This document shows positions 33,199 to 42,428 of a DNA stretch of 64,000 nucleotides, piece after piece. Every line of letters begins with the position of its first letter. Position 1 is the stretch's first letter. Origin of the DNA: VRUE01 sp963725085. GTDB taxonomy: Bacteria > Actinomycetota > Thermoleophilia > Solirubrobacterales > 70-9. A program made the position numbers and the translations under genes. The notes under the pieces are model-generated. The model had not been told where the DNA came from and did no database searches. It saw only the letters and a list, made by a program, of their open reading frames with translations. The stretch spans positions 868,001 to 932,000 of the forward strand of contig CAVRXM010000001.1 of NCBI GenBank assembly GCA_963725085.1, written 5' to 3'.

Positions 33199-33653
33199 CG
33201 CGAGAGCCGTTCGATCAGCTCGTCGGTCTCGCGGTCCCCGCGGACATTGAGCCTGACGACCGGGATCCGCTCGCCGCCGACCACCAGAGTGCCGCCATCC
33301 GGGAGGTTCACGTCGGGCGTGCCCTCGAACCAGACCTGGTCGCGGGGCCACGATCCCTGCTCCTCGCCACGGACGATCACCCCGTACTCATCGCCGAACT
33401 CGTCGCCGACGCCGATCCCCTTGAAGGCGACGGCCCGGCTCGGGGTCACGGCGAGCACGAACGACTTCGGCAGCGCCTTGAACCGGCGCGGCTTCAGCAG
33501 CCCGATCACGACCGTCCCCGAGATCATCGAGGCCAGTGAGGGCTCGGTGCCCTGTCGCAGCTGGCCCGCCACCTGGACCTCTTCGCCGAGCTTCTCTTCG
33601 ATCTGGGCCTTCATCGTCTCGGGCCCGTGAACCACGTCGGCAAGCATTCCCAT
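33195..33653 (-). CDS. Hypothetical protein, PH-like candidate
   Basis: 152 residues. Start at 33653 chosen from GAGGAGGGACGAG directly upstream. MKAQIEEKLGEEVQVAGQLR, GTVVIGLLKPRRFKALPKSF, VLAVTPSRAVAFKGIGVG, WPRDQVWFEGTPDVNLPDGG, IPVVRLNVRGDRETDELIER. The strand pattern FVLAVTPSRAVAFK with a terminal helix recalls bacterial PH-like domains, but this is weak. First gene of the operon with the membrane protein at 31804. Confidence 0.55.
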   Translation of the reverse strand: MGMLADVVHGPETMKAQIEEKLGEEVQVAGQLRQGTEPSLASMISGTVVIGLLKPRRFKALPKSFVLAVTPSRAVAFKGIGVGDEFGDEYGVIVRGEEQGSWPRDQVWFEGTPDVNLPDGGTLVVGGERIPVVRLNVRGDRETDELIERLSR

Positions 33654-33749
33654 CTCGTCCCTCCTCGGGTCGGATCTCCTGACAGTGCCGTCAGCCTCCC
33701 AGCGTGGCGCGTGGCGGGCCATGGGAGCGGCCCGCCATTCCTGCTTCGG

Positions 33750-34658
33750 TTATCCGCCAGGTGTGCCGGCGCGCGCCAGGGCGGCGTCGAGGGCGGCGGC
33801 GATCGCCTCCGGGGCCTCGATCTGCGGGTAGTGGCCGGCGTCGGGCAGCTCGATCGTCGGGACCCCCGGGCGAAGGTCCTGCAGGCCGCGCAGCACCTCG
33901 GTGCGGGCGACGGGGTCGCGCAGCCCCCAGGCGAGGGTCAGCGGCCCCGGCCAGTCGCGGATCGCCCCGTGCCAGCGCTCCGTGAACCGTTCGCGCTCGG
34001 CCATGTAGTTGATCGTGCGATGGGCGATGCGGGTGCCGCCGTCGTGGGAGATCAGCGACCACTGGTCGGCCGCCTCCTCGGCGCTCAGCGGGTGGTCGGG
34101 GGAGAAGATCCGCGCGAACTGCGCGGTGAAGGTCCGCTCCGAGGTGAGCCGCGCGAAGACTGCCCCGAGCCTGCTGCGCAGGAGTTTCTGGCCGAAGGTC
34201 GGCCGCGCGAGGTGAAGGAGCATGCTGCCGTTGAAGAGCATCGCCCCGGCGAGGTCGAGGTCGAGGCCACCGGCCAGGTCGCGAGCCATCAGCTCGGTCG
34301 TGACCGAGGTTCCCATGTCGTGGGCGACGATGAAGACCGGCGGCGACCCCGCCCGGCGCACCAGCTCCTCGGCGGCGTCGGCCTGCCAGGCGAGGGTGTA
34401 GACGTGATCGGCGGGCTTCTCGGAGAGGCCGAAGCCGAGGAAGTCGAAGGCGATGCTTGCCTCCTCGCCGTCGCGCGCCTCCAACAGCGGCCGCCAGTCG
34501 TAGGAGCTCGACGGGAAGCCGTGGAGGTAGAGGAGAAGCGGCGATTCCGAGCCGCCGCGGCGGCGGACGAAGAGCCGGCGGCCGAGCACCTCCTCGATCG
34601 CTCCCTCGCGCCGCCAGCGCTCGACCCGGTCCGTCAGCACTGTGAGCCCCGGCTCCAT
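33750..34658 (-). CDS. Alpha/beta-hydrolase fold protein
   Basis: 302 residues. Start at 34658 chosen because the longer frame upstream is Arg/Gly-rich. LLLYLHGFPSSSYDWRPLLE carries the oxyanion H-G-F-P; SIAFDFLGFGLSEKP follows; FIVAHDMGTSVTTELMARDL contains the nucleophile elbow H-D-M-G-T with Asp in the nucleophile position, as in haloalkane dehalogenases and epoxide hydrolases. Later TLAWGLRDPVARTEVL has an acidic residue and IELPDAGHYPQIEAPEAIAA the catalytic His. Probably an epoxide hydrolase or dehalogenase-like enzyme; substrate unknown. Confidence 0.82.
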   Translation of the reverse strand: MEPGLTVLTDRVERWRREGAIEEVLGRRLFVRRRGGSESPLLLYLHGFPSSSYDWRPLLEARDGEEASIAFDFLGFGLSEKPADHVYTLAWQADAAEELVRRAGSPPVFIVAHDMGTSVTTELMARDLAGGLDLDLAGAMLFNGSMLLHLARPTFGQKLLRSRLGAVFARLTSERTFTAQFARIFSPDHPLSAEEAADQWSLISHDGGTRIAHRTINYMAERERFTERWHGAIRDWPGPLTLAWGLRDPVARTEVLRGLQDLRPGVPTIELPDAGHYPQIEAPEAIAAALDAALARAGTPGG

Positions 34659-34697
34659 TGCCCGCCAGCCTAGCCTTCCGTACCCTCTGCGGAAGCC

Positions 34698-36627
34698 GTG
34701 CAGGAGACGCTGGCGACACAGATGGCCTCGCGCGACGCGGCCCGTTTCGTGGGCCGCGGCGAGGAGCTGGCCCGCCTCGAGAGCCTGCTCGAGGAGTCCT
34801 CGCCTGTAAGCGTCTTCCTCCTCCACGGCCCAGCCGGGGTCGGCAAGAGCGCGCTGCTGCGGGAGCTCGCCCGCCATGGCGAGGCCCGGGGCATGGAGGC
34901 GATCACGGTCGAGGCCCGCGACCTGGCGCCTCTGGCCGAGGCCCTCGACGAGGCGATCGCGCCGGCGCTGCGGTCAACCCGCCCGTTGTTGATGCTCGAC
35001 TCCTGGGAGCGGCTCTCGGCGCTTGACGCCCACCTCCGCCAGAACCTGCTGCCGCGCCTGCCGTCCTCGGCGCGGGTCGTGATCGCCTCGCGCCGGGCGC
35101 CCGGCGCCCGGCTGGTTCACGGGCGGCTGGGAGAACCTCGTCGCCGAGCTCGGCCTCGGGCCCCTCGCCCGGTCCGACGCCGAGGCCCTGCTCACCGCCC
35201 GCGGCCTCGACGACCCCGCCCTGCGGTCGCAGACGATGGCCTGGGCTGGGGGGTCCCCGCTGGCCCTGGTGCTGGCGGTCGACGCCGGCGGGGTGCCGGC
35301 GGAGGCGCCTGGTGAGGCGCCCGCGGGAGTGGTCGACGCCCTGCTGCGGCGGCTGCTCGACGCCCAGCCCGAGGGCGATGCGCGGCGGGCGCTCGCGGTC
35401 GCCGCGCTGGCGCGGGTGACGAGCCCCTCGCTGCTGGCCGAGGTCCTTCCGGATTGCGACGCCGAGCGCGCGTTCTCATGGTTGAGCGCCCAGCCGAGCG
35501 CCGAGCCGCTCGGGGACGGCGTCACCCTCCACGACCTCGTCGGGCGGGCGGTGCGGGCCGACCTCCGCCGCCGCTCGCCGGAGATCGAGCGGGACCTGCG
35601 CCGCCGCCTCGTCGACGCCCTCTACGCGCGCAGCGCCCGCGAGGGCCTGCTGCGGCTGACCCTCGACCTCCAGCACCTCGTACAGGACCCGGCGATCCGG
35701 TGGGGCTTCTCCTGGGACATGTCGGGGCGATTCCACATCGACACGCCGCGGTCGGGCGACGCCGATGCGATCGCCGCCCGTGGCGGGGCCGTCGGCCGCT
35801 CCTGGCTGGAGGCCGCGCGACGCTATTTCGAGGAGACGCCGGACCGGGTGACGATCGTCCGCGACCAGGATGGCGAGATCGCCGGCTACGGCGTCGCCGT
35901 CACTCCCGCCAACGCGCCGCCGTTCGCGGCCGAGGACCCCGTCCTCGGACCCCGCCTGGCCCACGCGACCGAGCGGGTGCCGGGGGCGGCGGCGGTCGTG
36001 ATCCGGCAGGCGGTCGATCTCACCCGCGAGCGGCCCTCGCCGGTCGTCGGCCTGATCGGGATGGCGGCGGTGACCGGCTCGGGGCTCGCCAACCCGGCCG
36101 CCGCCTACCTCCCGATCGTCCCCGCCGACCCTGCGGCGATGGCGTTCAGCTCGGCCTGCGGCGCGCAGCCGGTTGAGGAGCTGGCGGTCGAGGAGGCGGG
36201 GATTCCGGTCGAGTGTCACGTCCTCGACTACGGCCCCGGCGGCCTCCTCGCCTTCCAGCGGGCCGCCGTCTACCGCGAGCTCGGCCTGCGGCCGCCGACC
36301 CTCGAGGCCGTCCGCGAGGCGCTCCGCAACTACACCTCGCCCGCACGCCTCGCGGCGAGCGACCTGGCGCCGGCGGCCGGCAGCCCCGCGGCGCGGGCCG
36401 AGGCCGTGCGCGCCCTGATCGACCAGGCGGTCGGCGAGGCGTTCGGCGACTCGCCGGAAGAGCGGCTGATGCGCGCGGTGCTGGAGCGGGGCTACCTCGA
36501 GCCCGCCGCCTCCCAGGAGGAGGCCGCGCGCGAGCTCAACATGAGCCGCACCGCCTACTTCAGGCGGCTCCGCGCCGGAGTCGAGCGCGTCGCCGAGGGG
36601 CTCGGCGCACCCGTCCCGATCGATTAG
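34698..36627 (+). pseudogene. AAA ATPase regulator with C-terminal HTH, frameshifted
   Basis: GTG start at 34698 (an ATG at 34722 is also possible). ARFVGRGEELARLESLLEES, then P-loop LLHGPAGVGKSALLRELARH, Walker B LLMLDSWERLSALDAHLRQN and SARVVIASRRAPG. A frameshift lies near 35105; the next frame continues GWENLVAELGLGPL to AWAGGSPLALVLAVDAGG. Then a middle domain with WGFSWDMSGRFHIDTPRSGD and a C-terminal helix-turn-helix YLEPAASQEEAARELNMSRT, AYFRRLRAGVERVAEGL. About 640 residues in all. STAND-like transcription regulator; signal unknown. Confidence 0.7.
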
Positions 36628-36702
36628 GCCAACCGTCCAGGGGGACCGAATCGGGACTCACGCGGTACTGACGGGCGACCGCTCCCTGCCTATCTTCGAG
36701 CG

Positions 36703-39700
36703 ATGGCTCGTTCGGCGACCAGGATGGCCTCGGGGACCCTGGTCGCGGCGCTCTTCATGCTCCTCGCCTCGACGGCCGCGGCGGCGCCGATCACCGTCGA
36801 TTTCGAGTCCGGGGCCGCGCCCAACGAACAGGTCACGAGCCAGTACTGCTGCCCCGGTGGCGAAAACAAGGGCCCGACCTTCCTGCGCGGCACCTCGGCC
36901 GGGTTCGACGCCGGCAGCCAGCCCGGACTCAGCGGCCTCTCATGCGACCCCCCCTTCCTCGACGCCAGCGATCAGGCGAGCTCTGGCAGCCGGGCGATCA
37001 GCCTGATCGGGTGCGCTACCGGAGAAACGAACCACTCCGCTGCGTTCTTCAAGCTGAACTGGCCGACCGACTCGGTCGAATTCCAGGTTGGGCTGGCCCA
37101 GGAAACGCCGTCCTTCTGCGTGAACTTCATCTGCGCGGAAATCTGGACCACGGCCTTCCGCGCCGACCGTTCGATCGTGATGCAGCAGCAGACCCTGCTG
37201 GGGCCCAACACGAAGTTCAAGGGCGTGCCGTTGATCTCCGGATCCGACGACATCGCCTTCGTCGCGATCGAGCGGGGCTCGAAGGAAATTCCGATCGACT
37301 CGGCCACCGGGGTCCAGCTCTCTCCGCTTTCGGGGGGTGCCGGCTACCTCGTCGTCGACGACCTCACCTACGACCCGCCATCGTCCCCTCCGGAAAGCAG
37401 CTTCCTGCTCGGAGCCTCTCCACCCGTTGCCCGCTTTGCCCCTGGTACCAAATCCCCCCAGATCAAAATGCCGGTCACCTGGACCGCCAACCCGAACCCT
37501 GAAGCCAGCCCGGTCTCCCTGGAACTCAGCGCGCCGCCCGGGGTCACGGGCACCTTCACGCCGAACCCGACCGGCAGCGGTGAAGCGAAACTCGTCCTCG
37601 AAGCGGACAAGTCGGTCGAACCGGGCAAATACACGGTGACCGTCGACGGCTACGTCGACAAGGGCGGCCCCTCGGAAAAGCATGCGAGCGTCCAGATCCC
37701 GATCGAAATCACCGAACCGTTCACCCTCGACCAGCTCGGCAAATACCCGGTCTCGCGCTGCACTCCTGTCGAAGTGCCGATCCGGATCCCGAAGGACCCG
37801 GGGGTCACCGATCCGATCGAAGTCTCCGCCCGGATCGAAGGCACCAAGGCCAAATTCATCGCGACCTCGGCCGGATCGATAAGCCAAGCCAATCCCCGGC
37901 TCGCGACCGCGACCCTGAGCCAGCCCGGCAACGAAGCGAAGATGACGCTGACGGTCGGGATCGAACTCGACGCCCTCGCCGAAGACGTCCCGATCGTCGT
38001 CAGCGCCGCGCCCGCCGGCTATGCGCTGCGCGAATCGACGGGGACGATCGCGATCGAACCGATCCGGATCGACTCGGTCACCCCGGCGACGGCCGAGGCG
38101 CCGCAACTGGGCAAGCCGGGCACCGAGGTGACCCTTAAGGGGGCCGGCTTCTGTCCCGGCGACAAGGTCGCGATCGGGCCTGTCGAGGACACGGCCAACC
38201 CGGACTCGATCTCGACCCCCGGCAACACGCTCACCTTCCGCGTCCCGCGCGGCGCGGTCAGCGGCGCCCTGCGGATCCTGCCGCTCAAAGGCGGGCCCCT
38301 CCTCGGGCCGCAGCTGCCGGTCTCGACCTTCCGCAACACCCGCGGCTACAGCTGGGAAAACCAGCAGAACTTCAAAATGCAGTTCACCGGGGAAATGATG
38401 GACGAGCTCTACGGTGTCAACGAGACCAACATCAACGTCTTCGGCTGGCTCGTCCGCAAGCCCGAGGCCGGGCTGCTCGGCGAAATCACCAACAAGTACA
38501 TCCACGGCGGGGTCTGCTTCGGGATGGCCTTCGGGGTGGCCCAGATGTTCGACTCCCCCAACTGGGTCGACGAATTCCCGCACGCCGTCCACTCGGTCTG
38601 GGGGCTCGACGGTCCACAGGGCCCCTCGCAGGCCCTGCTGCGTTTCGTGATCGAGCGGTTTTCGCTCCAATTCTCGGACGAGGTGATCCCGGTCATCACC
38701 GGCCAGGTCATCGGCCAGTCGATCAACGCCCACGACCCCAGCGCCGACATCGGCGAAATCCGTTCGCTGGTGGGGCCGGGGAAGCCGCCGCTGCTGCTCG
38801 GGATCATGGGCGGGGGCGGGTTCGGCGGCCACTCGGTGATCGCCTACGACTGGGAACCGGGGCCGAACGACACGACGATCGTCGACGTCTACAACCCGAA
38901 CAAGCCCTACACGCTCGGCGAGGAGAGCCAGTGGGGCACCCATTCCGCGCGGGAGCTCGAACAGTCGGTGCTGATAGTCCGCAATACGGACAGCCACTGG
39001 ACCTTCCCCGAGCTCAGCTGGGAAGGCGGCGACAACAACCTGATCATCTTCAAGCACGACGACCTGCCGATCCTCAACGGCAAGAGCCCCCACGTGCCGA
39101 ATCTCTTCGTCGCCGCAGGGATCGACCTCTTCGGCGCCTTCGGCGACGCCGTGACCCACGTCGCGGACGACTCCGGGCACGAGCCGGTCGCCCCCGTCGC
39201 CGCCTTCACCGGCTCCCCGGCCCCACTGCAGATGTTCGCGACCGACACGCGCAGGGCCGGCAGGATCACGGCGACCGTCCGGCGCGGAAAGGGGGGCGGG
39301 TCGATGGACCTGGCGCTGCCCGGCACTCGGGCGAGCCTCGAGGCCAGGGTCGATCCCGGGCAGGTCGACCAGGTGACCGTCGACGACCACGGCGGCACGA
39401 TCGGGTACGACCCCGGGAGGACGACGCCGTTCGGTGGGACGCTCGTCTCGGGACGGGGAGGGGCGAGAAGCTCAGCGGCTGCGAAGGGGTCCGGGGGCGA
39501 CCGGATGGTCGACTTCCAGACGACGTCCTCGAAGGGCGGCGGGGACACGGTCTCCTTCCTCCACGGCAGCGCCTTCACGATCGACCACGAAGGCGCGCCT
39601 ACAGCGGTCTCCCTCGGCCTCTCCGGGCTCGGCGCCGACGGTTTGCCGGTCGAGGTGCGGCTGCCGAAGCTCCGCCTCGGGCGGGGCGAGAGGCTCAGCG

Positions 39701-40062
39701 CCGCGCCGGTCAACTGGGGCCGGCTCGGGCGGACGCCGATCAGGGTGGTCACCAGGGTCCACGGCCGGGCCTCGACCCGCCTGCTGAAGGGACGCCGGCT
39801 CGGCAGGAGCTTCGCCGCGGTCCGCGAGCGCGAAGCTCGACTCCTCCCGCTCCCACGTCGGCCTGACGCTGCGGCTGAAGCACCCGCCGAAGGGCGCGGC
39901 GATCTCTCCCGTCGTCGAGGTCCTTCGCGGCGGCAGGGTCGTCGCCAGGTCGAAGCCCGCCCGGTTCACCGGCGGGGCAATGGCGAGACCCGTGCCTGGC
40001 CCTGGGCAAGCGCGTCGACGCCGGCCGCCACACCTACGGGTCCGGCTGCTCGAGACCGTTGA
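36703..40062 (+). CDS. Large secreted protein with IPT/TIG domain and papain-like triad
   Basis: Open to 1119 residues. Signal peptide TLVAALFMLLASTAAAA. N-terminal 190 residues form a Cys-rich lectin-like region (DFESGAAPNEQVTSQYCCPG, FVAIERGSKEIPIDSATG). Two Ig-like regions follow (about 230-330 and 335-445). IPT/TIG domain about 455-535 (IDSVTPATAEAPQLGKPGTE, VTLKGAGFCPGDKVAIG). Then a cysteine-peptidase-like region: Cys605 in GGVCFGMAFG, His710 in GGHSVIAYDW and Asn731 in VYNPNKPY, in the order and spacing of a papain-type triad. The end is uncertain: frameshifts near 39835 and 39985 make the last 75 residues unreliable. Family not recognised. Confidence 0.65.
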   Translation: MARSATRMASGTLVAALFMLLASTAAAAPITVDFESGAAPNEQVTSQYCCPGGENKGPTFLRGTSAGFDAGSQPGLSGLSCDPPFLDASDQASSGSRAISLIGCATGETNHSAAFFKLNWPTDSVEFQVGLAQETPSFCVNFICAEIWTTAFRADRSIVMQQQTLLGPNTKFKGVPLISGSDDIAFVAIERGSKEIPIDSATGVQLSPLSGGAGYLVVDDLTYDPPSSPPESSFLLGASPPVARFAPGTKSPQIKMPVTWTANPNPEASPVSLELSAPPGVTGTFTPNPTGSGEAKLVLEADKSVEPGKYTVTVDGYVDKGGPSEKHASVQIPIEITEPFTLDQLGKYPVSRCTPVEVPIRIPKDPGVTDPIEVSARIEGTKAKFIATSAGSISQANPRLATATLSQPGNEAKMTLTVGIELDALAEDVPIVVSAAPAGYALRESTGTIAIEPIRIDSVTPATAEAPQLGKPGTEVTLKGAGFCPGDKVAIGPVEDTANPDSISTPGNTLTFRVPRGAVSGALRILPLKGGPLLGPQLPVSTFRNTRGYSWENQQNFKMQFTGEMMDELYGVNETNINVFGWLVRKPEAGLLGEITNKYIHGGVCFGMAFGVAQMFDSPNWVDEFPHAVHSVWGLDGPQGPSQALLRFVIERFSLQFSDEVIPVITGQVIGQSINAHDPSADIGEIRSLVGPGKPPLLLGIMGGGGFGGHSVIAYDWEPGPNDTTIVDVYNPNKPYTLGEESQWGTHSARELEQSVLIVRNTDSHWTFPELSWEGGDNNLIIFKHDDLPILNGKSPHVPNLFVAAGIDLFGAFGDAVTHVADDSGHEPVAPVAAFTGSPAPLQMFATDTRRAGRITATVRRGKGGGSMDLALPGTRASLEARVDPGQVDQVTVDDHGGTIGYDPGRTTPFGGTLVSGRGGARSSAAAKGSGGDRMVDFQTTSSKGGGDTVSFLHGSAFTIDHEGAPTAVSLGLSGLGADGLPVEVRLPKLRLGRGERLSAAPVNWGRLGRTPIRVVTRVHGRASTRLLKGRRLGRSFAAVREREARLLPLPRRPDAAAEAPAEGRGDLSRRRGPSRRQGRRQVEARPVHRRGNGETRAWPWASASTPAATPTGPAARDR

Positions 40063-40128
40063 ATCGGGGCTCCTGCAGAGCTCGACTGTGACGAGAAGGA
40101 GCCTGACGGGCCGCTAGCATCCCGGGGC

Positions 40129-40187
40129 CGAGCGATGAGGCTCGCTCCGTCATAACCGCGGCGCCGCCGCTGATGGCCTCTGTCCCT
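40129..40187 (+). promoter_or_regulatory. Fluoride (crcB-type) riboswitch
   Basis: GCGATGAGGCTCGC, then ATAACCGCGGC and GCTGATGGCCTCT appear in the order of the crcB RNA consensus (G-A-U-G hairpin, A-A-C-C-G-C, then G-C-U-G-A-U-G-x-C-x-C-C-U). It ends about 27 bp before the first crcB start codon. Binds fluoride-magnesium complex and raises expression of fluoride exporters. Confidence 0.85.
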
Positions 40188-40213
40188 GTCCAGCGAGGAA
40201 TGGAGGCAAGGTC

Positions 40214-40612
40214 GTGAGGGAAAACGGATTCGCCCTCCGCCGCATCGGGGCGGTCTACGCCGGTGGGGTGCTGGGGGCCCTGGCACGCGTCGGTCTCGCC
40301 GAGCTGGTGCCGCACGACGCCGGGGCCTGGCCGTGGGCGACCCTCGCCGTCAACCTCGCCGGCGCGCTCGCCCTCGGCTACCTCGCGGCCCGGCTCCACG
40401 ACCGCCGCGAGGAGGACCTCGGGCACCCGTTCCTGACCGCGGGCCTCTGCGGCACCCTGACGACCTTCGCGACGGTCCAGCTCGAGCTCTTCGAGATGGT
40501 CGAAGCGGGGCGCGTCGCTCTCGCCCTGCTCTATGCCGGCGTCACCGTCGCTGCCGGATACGCGCTGCTCCGTCTCGGCTTCGGCCTCGGCCGGCGCCCG
40601 GAGGCCGCGTGA
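40214..40612 (+). CDS. crcB: Fluoride channel CrcB/Fluc, first subunit
   Basis: 132 residues from GTG 40214. Four membrane helices. YAGGVLGALARVGLAEL and WPWATLAVNLAGALALGYLA carry the G-x-x-G-A-x-x-R and the pore V-N-x-x-G motifs; LTAGLCGTLTTFATVQLELF is the signature T-A-G-x-C-G-x-L-T-T-F. Passive fluoride export across the membrane. Overlaps the second crcB gene by four bases (GTGA). Preceded by the fluoride riboswitch, so fluoride-induced. Paired crcB genes usually form a heterodimer. Confidence 0.92.
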   Translation: MRENGFALRRIGAVYAGGVLGALARVGLAELVPHDAGAWPWATLAVNLAGALALGYLAARLHDRREEDLGHPFLTAGLCGTLTTFATVQLELFEMVEAGRVALALLYAGVTVAAGYALLRLGFGLGRRPEAA

Positions 40613-40975
40613 GCGCCGCCGCCTGGGTCGCCGTCGCCGCGCTCGGAGGGGCCGCCGCGGTCGCCCGCTTCGGCGTCGACGCGCTGATCACCGCCCGCGC
40701 CCGCGGCCCGTTCCCGCTCGGGGTCCTGACGATCAACCTCGCCGGGACCCTGGTCCTCGGCATCGCGGCCGGGGCCGCCCTCGATGGGCGAGGCGATGAC
40801 GATCTTCGCCGGCGGCGTGATCGGCTCGTTCACGACCTTCTCGGGCTGGATGCTCGACACCAGCCGGCTGGCCGACGAGGGCTTCGACCGGATCGCCCGG
40901 CTCAACGCCGCGGCCTCGCTCGTAGTCGGGTTCGCCGCGATCGCCCTCGGCCACTGGCTCGGCGCCGCCCTCTGA
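40609..40975 (+). pseudogene. crcB: Fluoride channel CrcB/Fluc, second subunit, frameshifted
   Basis: GTG 40609. AAWVAVAALGGAAAVARFGV, FPLGVLTINLAGTLVLGIAA are in one frame; after about 40785 the next frame gives MTIFAGGVIGSFTTFSGWML and ASLVVGFAAIALGHWLGAAL. The signature G-x-x-G-S-F-T-T-F-S is intact. One indel repairs the gene to about 122 residues with four helices. Coupled to the first subunit; a sequencing error is likely, since both halves are well conserved. Confidence 0.82.
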
Positions 40976-41021
40976 GCCGGCGGCGTGATTCGTCCGCCCC
41001 TTTCTCTACTTTCAAAACGAG

Positions 41022-42041
41022 ATGAGTCAGCAGGCATTTTCCGAGATCCCGCCGCCCGAGCCGGACGAGGCCAGGCCCCGCAGCGGGTCCCGCTGCGCGA
41101 GCTCGAGGACGGCCAGCGCGTCGCCGGCGCCTACGCCGTCCGCGAGCGCGAGCTGCGGCGCAAGCGCAACGGCGAGCCCTGGCTCCGCCTCACCGTCGCC
41201 GACGCAAGCGGCAACGCCGAGGCCGTCTGCTGGGAGGAGGCCGAGGCGCTCTACGCGCTCGCCGCCCCCGGCGCGGTCCTCCACCTCAGCGGCTGCCTTC
41301 GAGGTCAGCGAGCGGTGGGGGCCGAAGATCAAGCTCACGGCGCTGCGCGAGGTCGAGGATGGGGAGTTCCGGCCGGAGGACCTCGTCGCCGGCTCCGAGG
41401 TCCCGGTCGAGCGCCTCGAGAACGACCTTCGCGAGCTTCTCGCGACCGTCCAGGAGCCGCAGCTCCTGGCCCTGCTCGAGCGCTTCTTCGGCGAGGGCTC
41501 CGAGATCTGGGACCGGTTTCGCGAGGCGCCGGCGGCGAAGGTCTACCACCAGGCCTATCGCCACGGGCTGCTCGAGCACACGGTCTCGGTCGCGCACGCC
41601 GTCTCGGCCGCCGCCAACTTCTTCCCGGGAATCGACCGCGAGGTCGCGGTGACCGGAGCGCTCCTCCACGACATCGGCAAGATCGAGGCCTACAACGACG
41701 ACCCGATGGCGATCGACCTCACCGACGCCGGCCGCCTCCAGGGCGAGATCCCGCTCGGCTACTACCGGGTGCGGCGCGAGATCGAGGAGATCCCCGGCTT
41801 CGACCCCTCCCTGGCCCAGGCAGTCCTCCACATCATCCTCAGCCACCACGGCAGCCTCGAGCACGGCTCGCCCGTCGTCCCCGCGACCCGCGAGGCGGTC
41901 CTCGTCCACATGATCGACAACCTCGGCGGCCGGCTCGGCAGCTTCGACCGGCTCGAGCGCCAGCTCCCGGCCGGCGAGTCCTGGTCGAGCTTCGACCGCG
42001 CCCTCTCCGGCTCGGCCTACTTCGGCCAGCGCGCGGCCTAG
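41022..42041 (+). pseudogene. YhaM-like 3'-5' exoribonuclease (OB fold + HD), frameshifted
   Basis: Starts MSQQAFSEIPPPEPDEA, shifts frame near 41080 to VPLRELEDGQRVAGAYAVRE and LRLTVADASGNAEAVCWEEA (OB-fold nucleic-acid-binding domain), and shifts back near 41295 to FEVSERWGPKIKLTALREVE. From about residue 160 the HD domain: HGLLEHTVSVAHAVSAAANF, GALLHDIGKIEAYNDDP with H-D, and LSHHGSLEHGSPVVPATREA. The two shifts compensate. YhaM family enzymes degrade RNA and ssDNA with metal ions. About 335 residues, normal for the family. Confidence 0.8.
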
Positions 42042-42051
42042 CGCCGCCGGC

Positions 42052-42399
42052 TCAGTACTTCTCGGTGCAGCGCTCGATGCGCTTGACGTTCGGCTGCGCA
42101 CGCTTGATGCAGCGGACCAGCTTCTCGCTGTTCCCGTTCTGCTGGGAGACCCTGAACGAGTGGTTGATCTGGCGTTGGATCTGGCGCTGGACGTGGCGGC
42201 TGGTGACGTCGATCGTCTTCGAGACTTCGTTGATCCCCGATTCCCTCAGCGTTTCGTTGACCGAGTCGAAGGCGTTGTCGGTCGTGTTCAGGACCGGCTT
42301 GACGATGAAGAACCCGACCGCGGCGATGACCCCGACCGCGACGGCGAGCCGGATAATCCCGCTAGTTACGTTGCCGAAGAGATTGCGCAGAAGTTCCAT
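42052..42399 (-). CDS. Small membrane protein of unknown function
   Basis: 115 residues. One helix IIRLAVAVGVIAAVGFFIVK near the N-terminus, then a polar, helical region NTTDNAFDSVNETLRESGIN, TSRHVQRQIQRQINHSFRVS and ending LVRCIKRAQPNVKRIERCTE, with two Cys. No family recognised. Divergent from pafBC with only 29 bp between starts, so they share a control region. Confidence 0.6.
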   Translation of the reverse strand: MELLRNLFGNVTSGIIRLAVAVGVIAAVGFFIVKPVLNTTDNAFDSVNETLRESGINEVSKTIDVTSRHVQRQIQRQINHSFRVSQQNGNSEKLVRCIKRAQPNVKRIERCTEKY

Positions 42400-42428
42400 A
42401 GCGGCGCCTGCAGACTATCCTGCGACTC

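Noticed and set aside
36940..39390. 816-residue minus-strand frame within the large secreted protein gene
   Set aside because: Asp/Arg/Gly-biased antisense shadow with no recognisable motif; the plus-strand frame has a signal peptide and domains.
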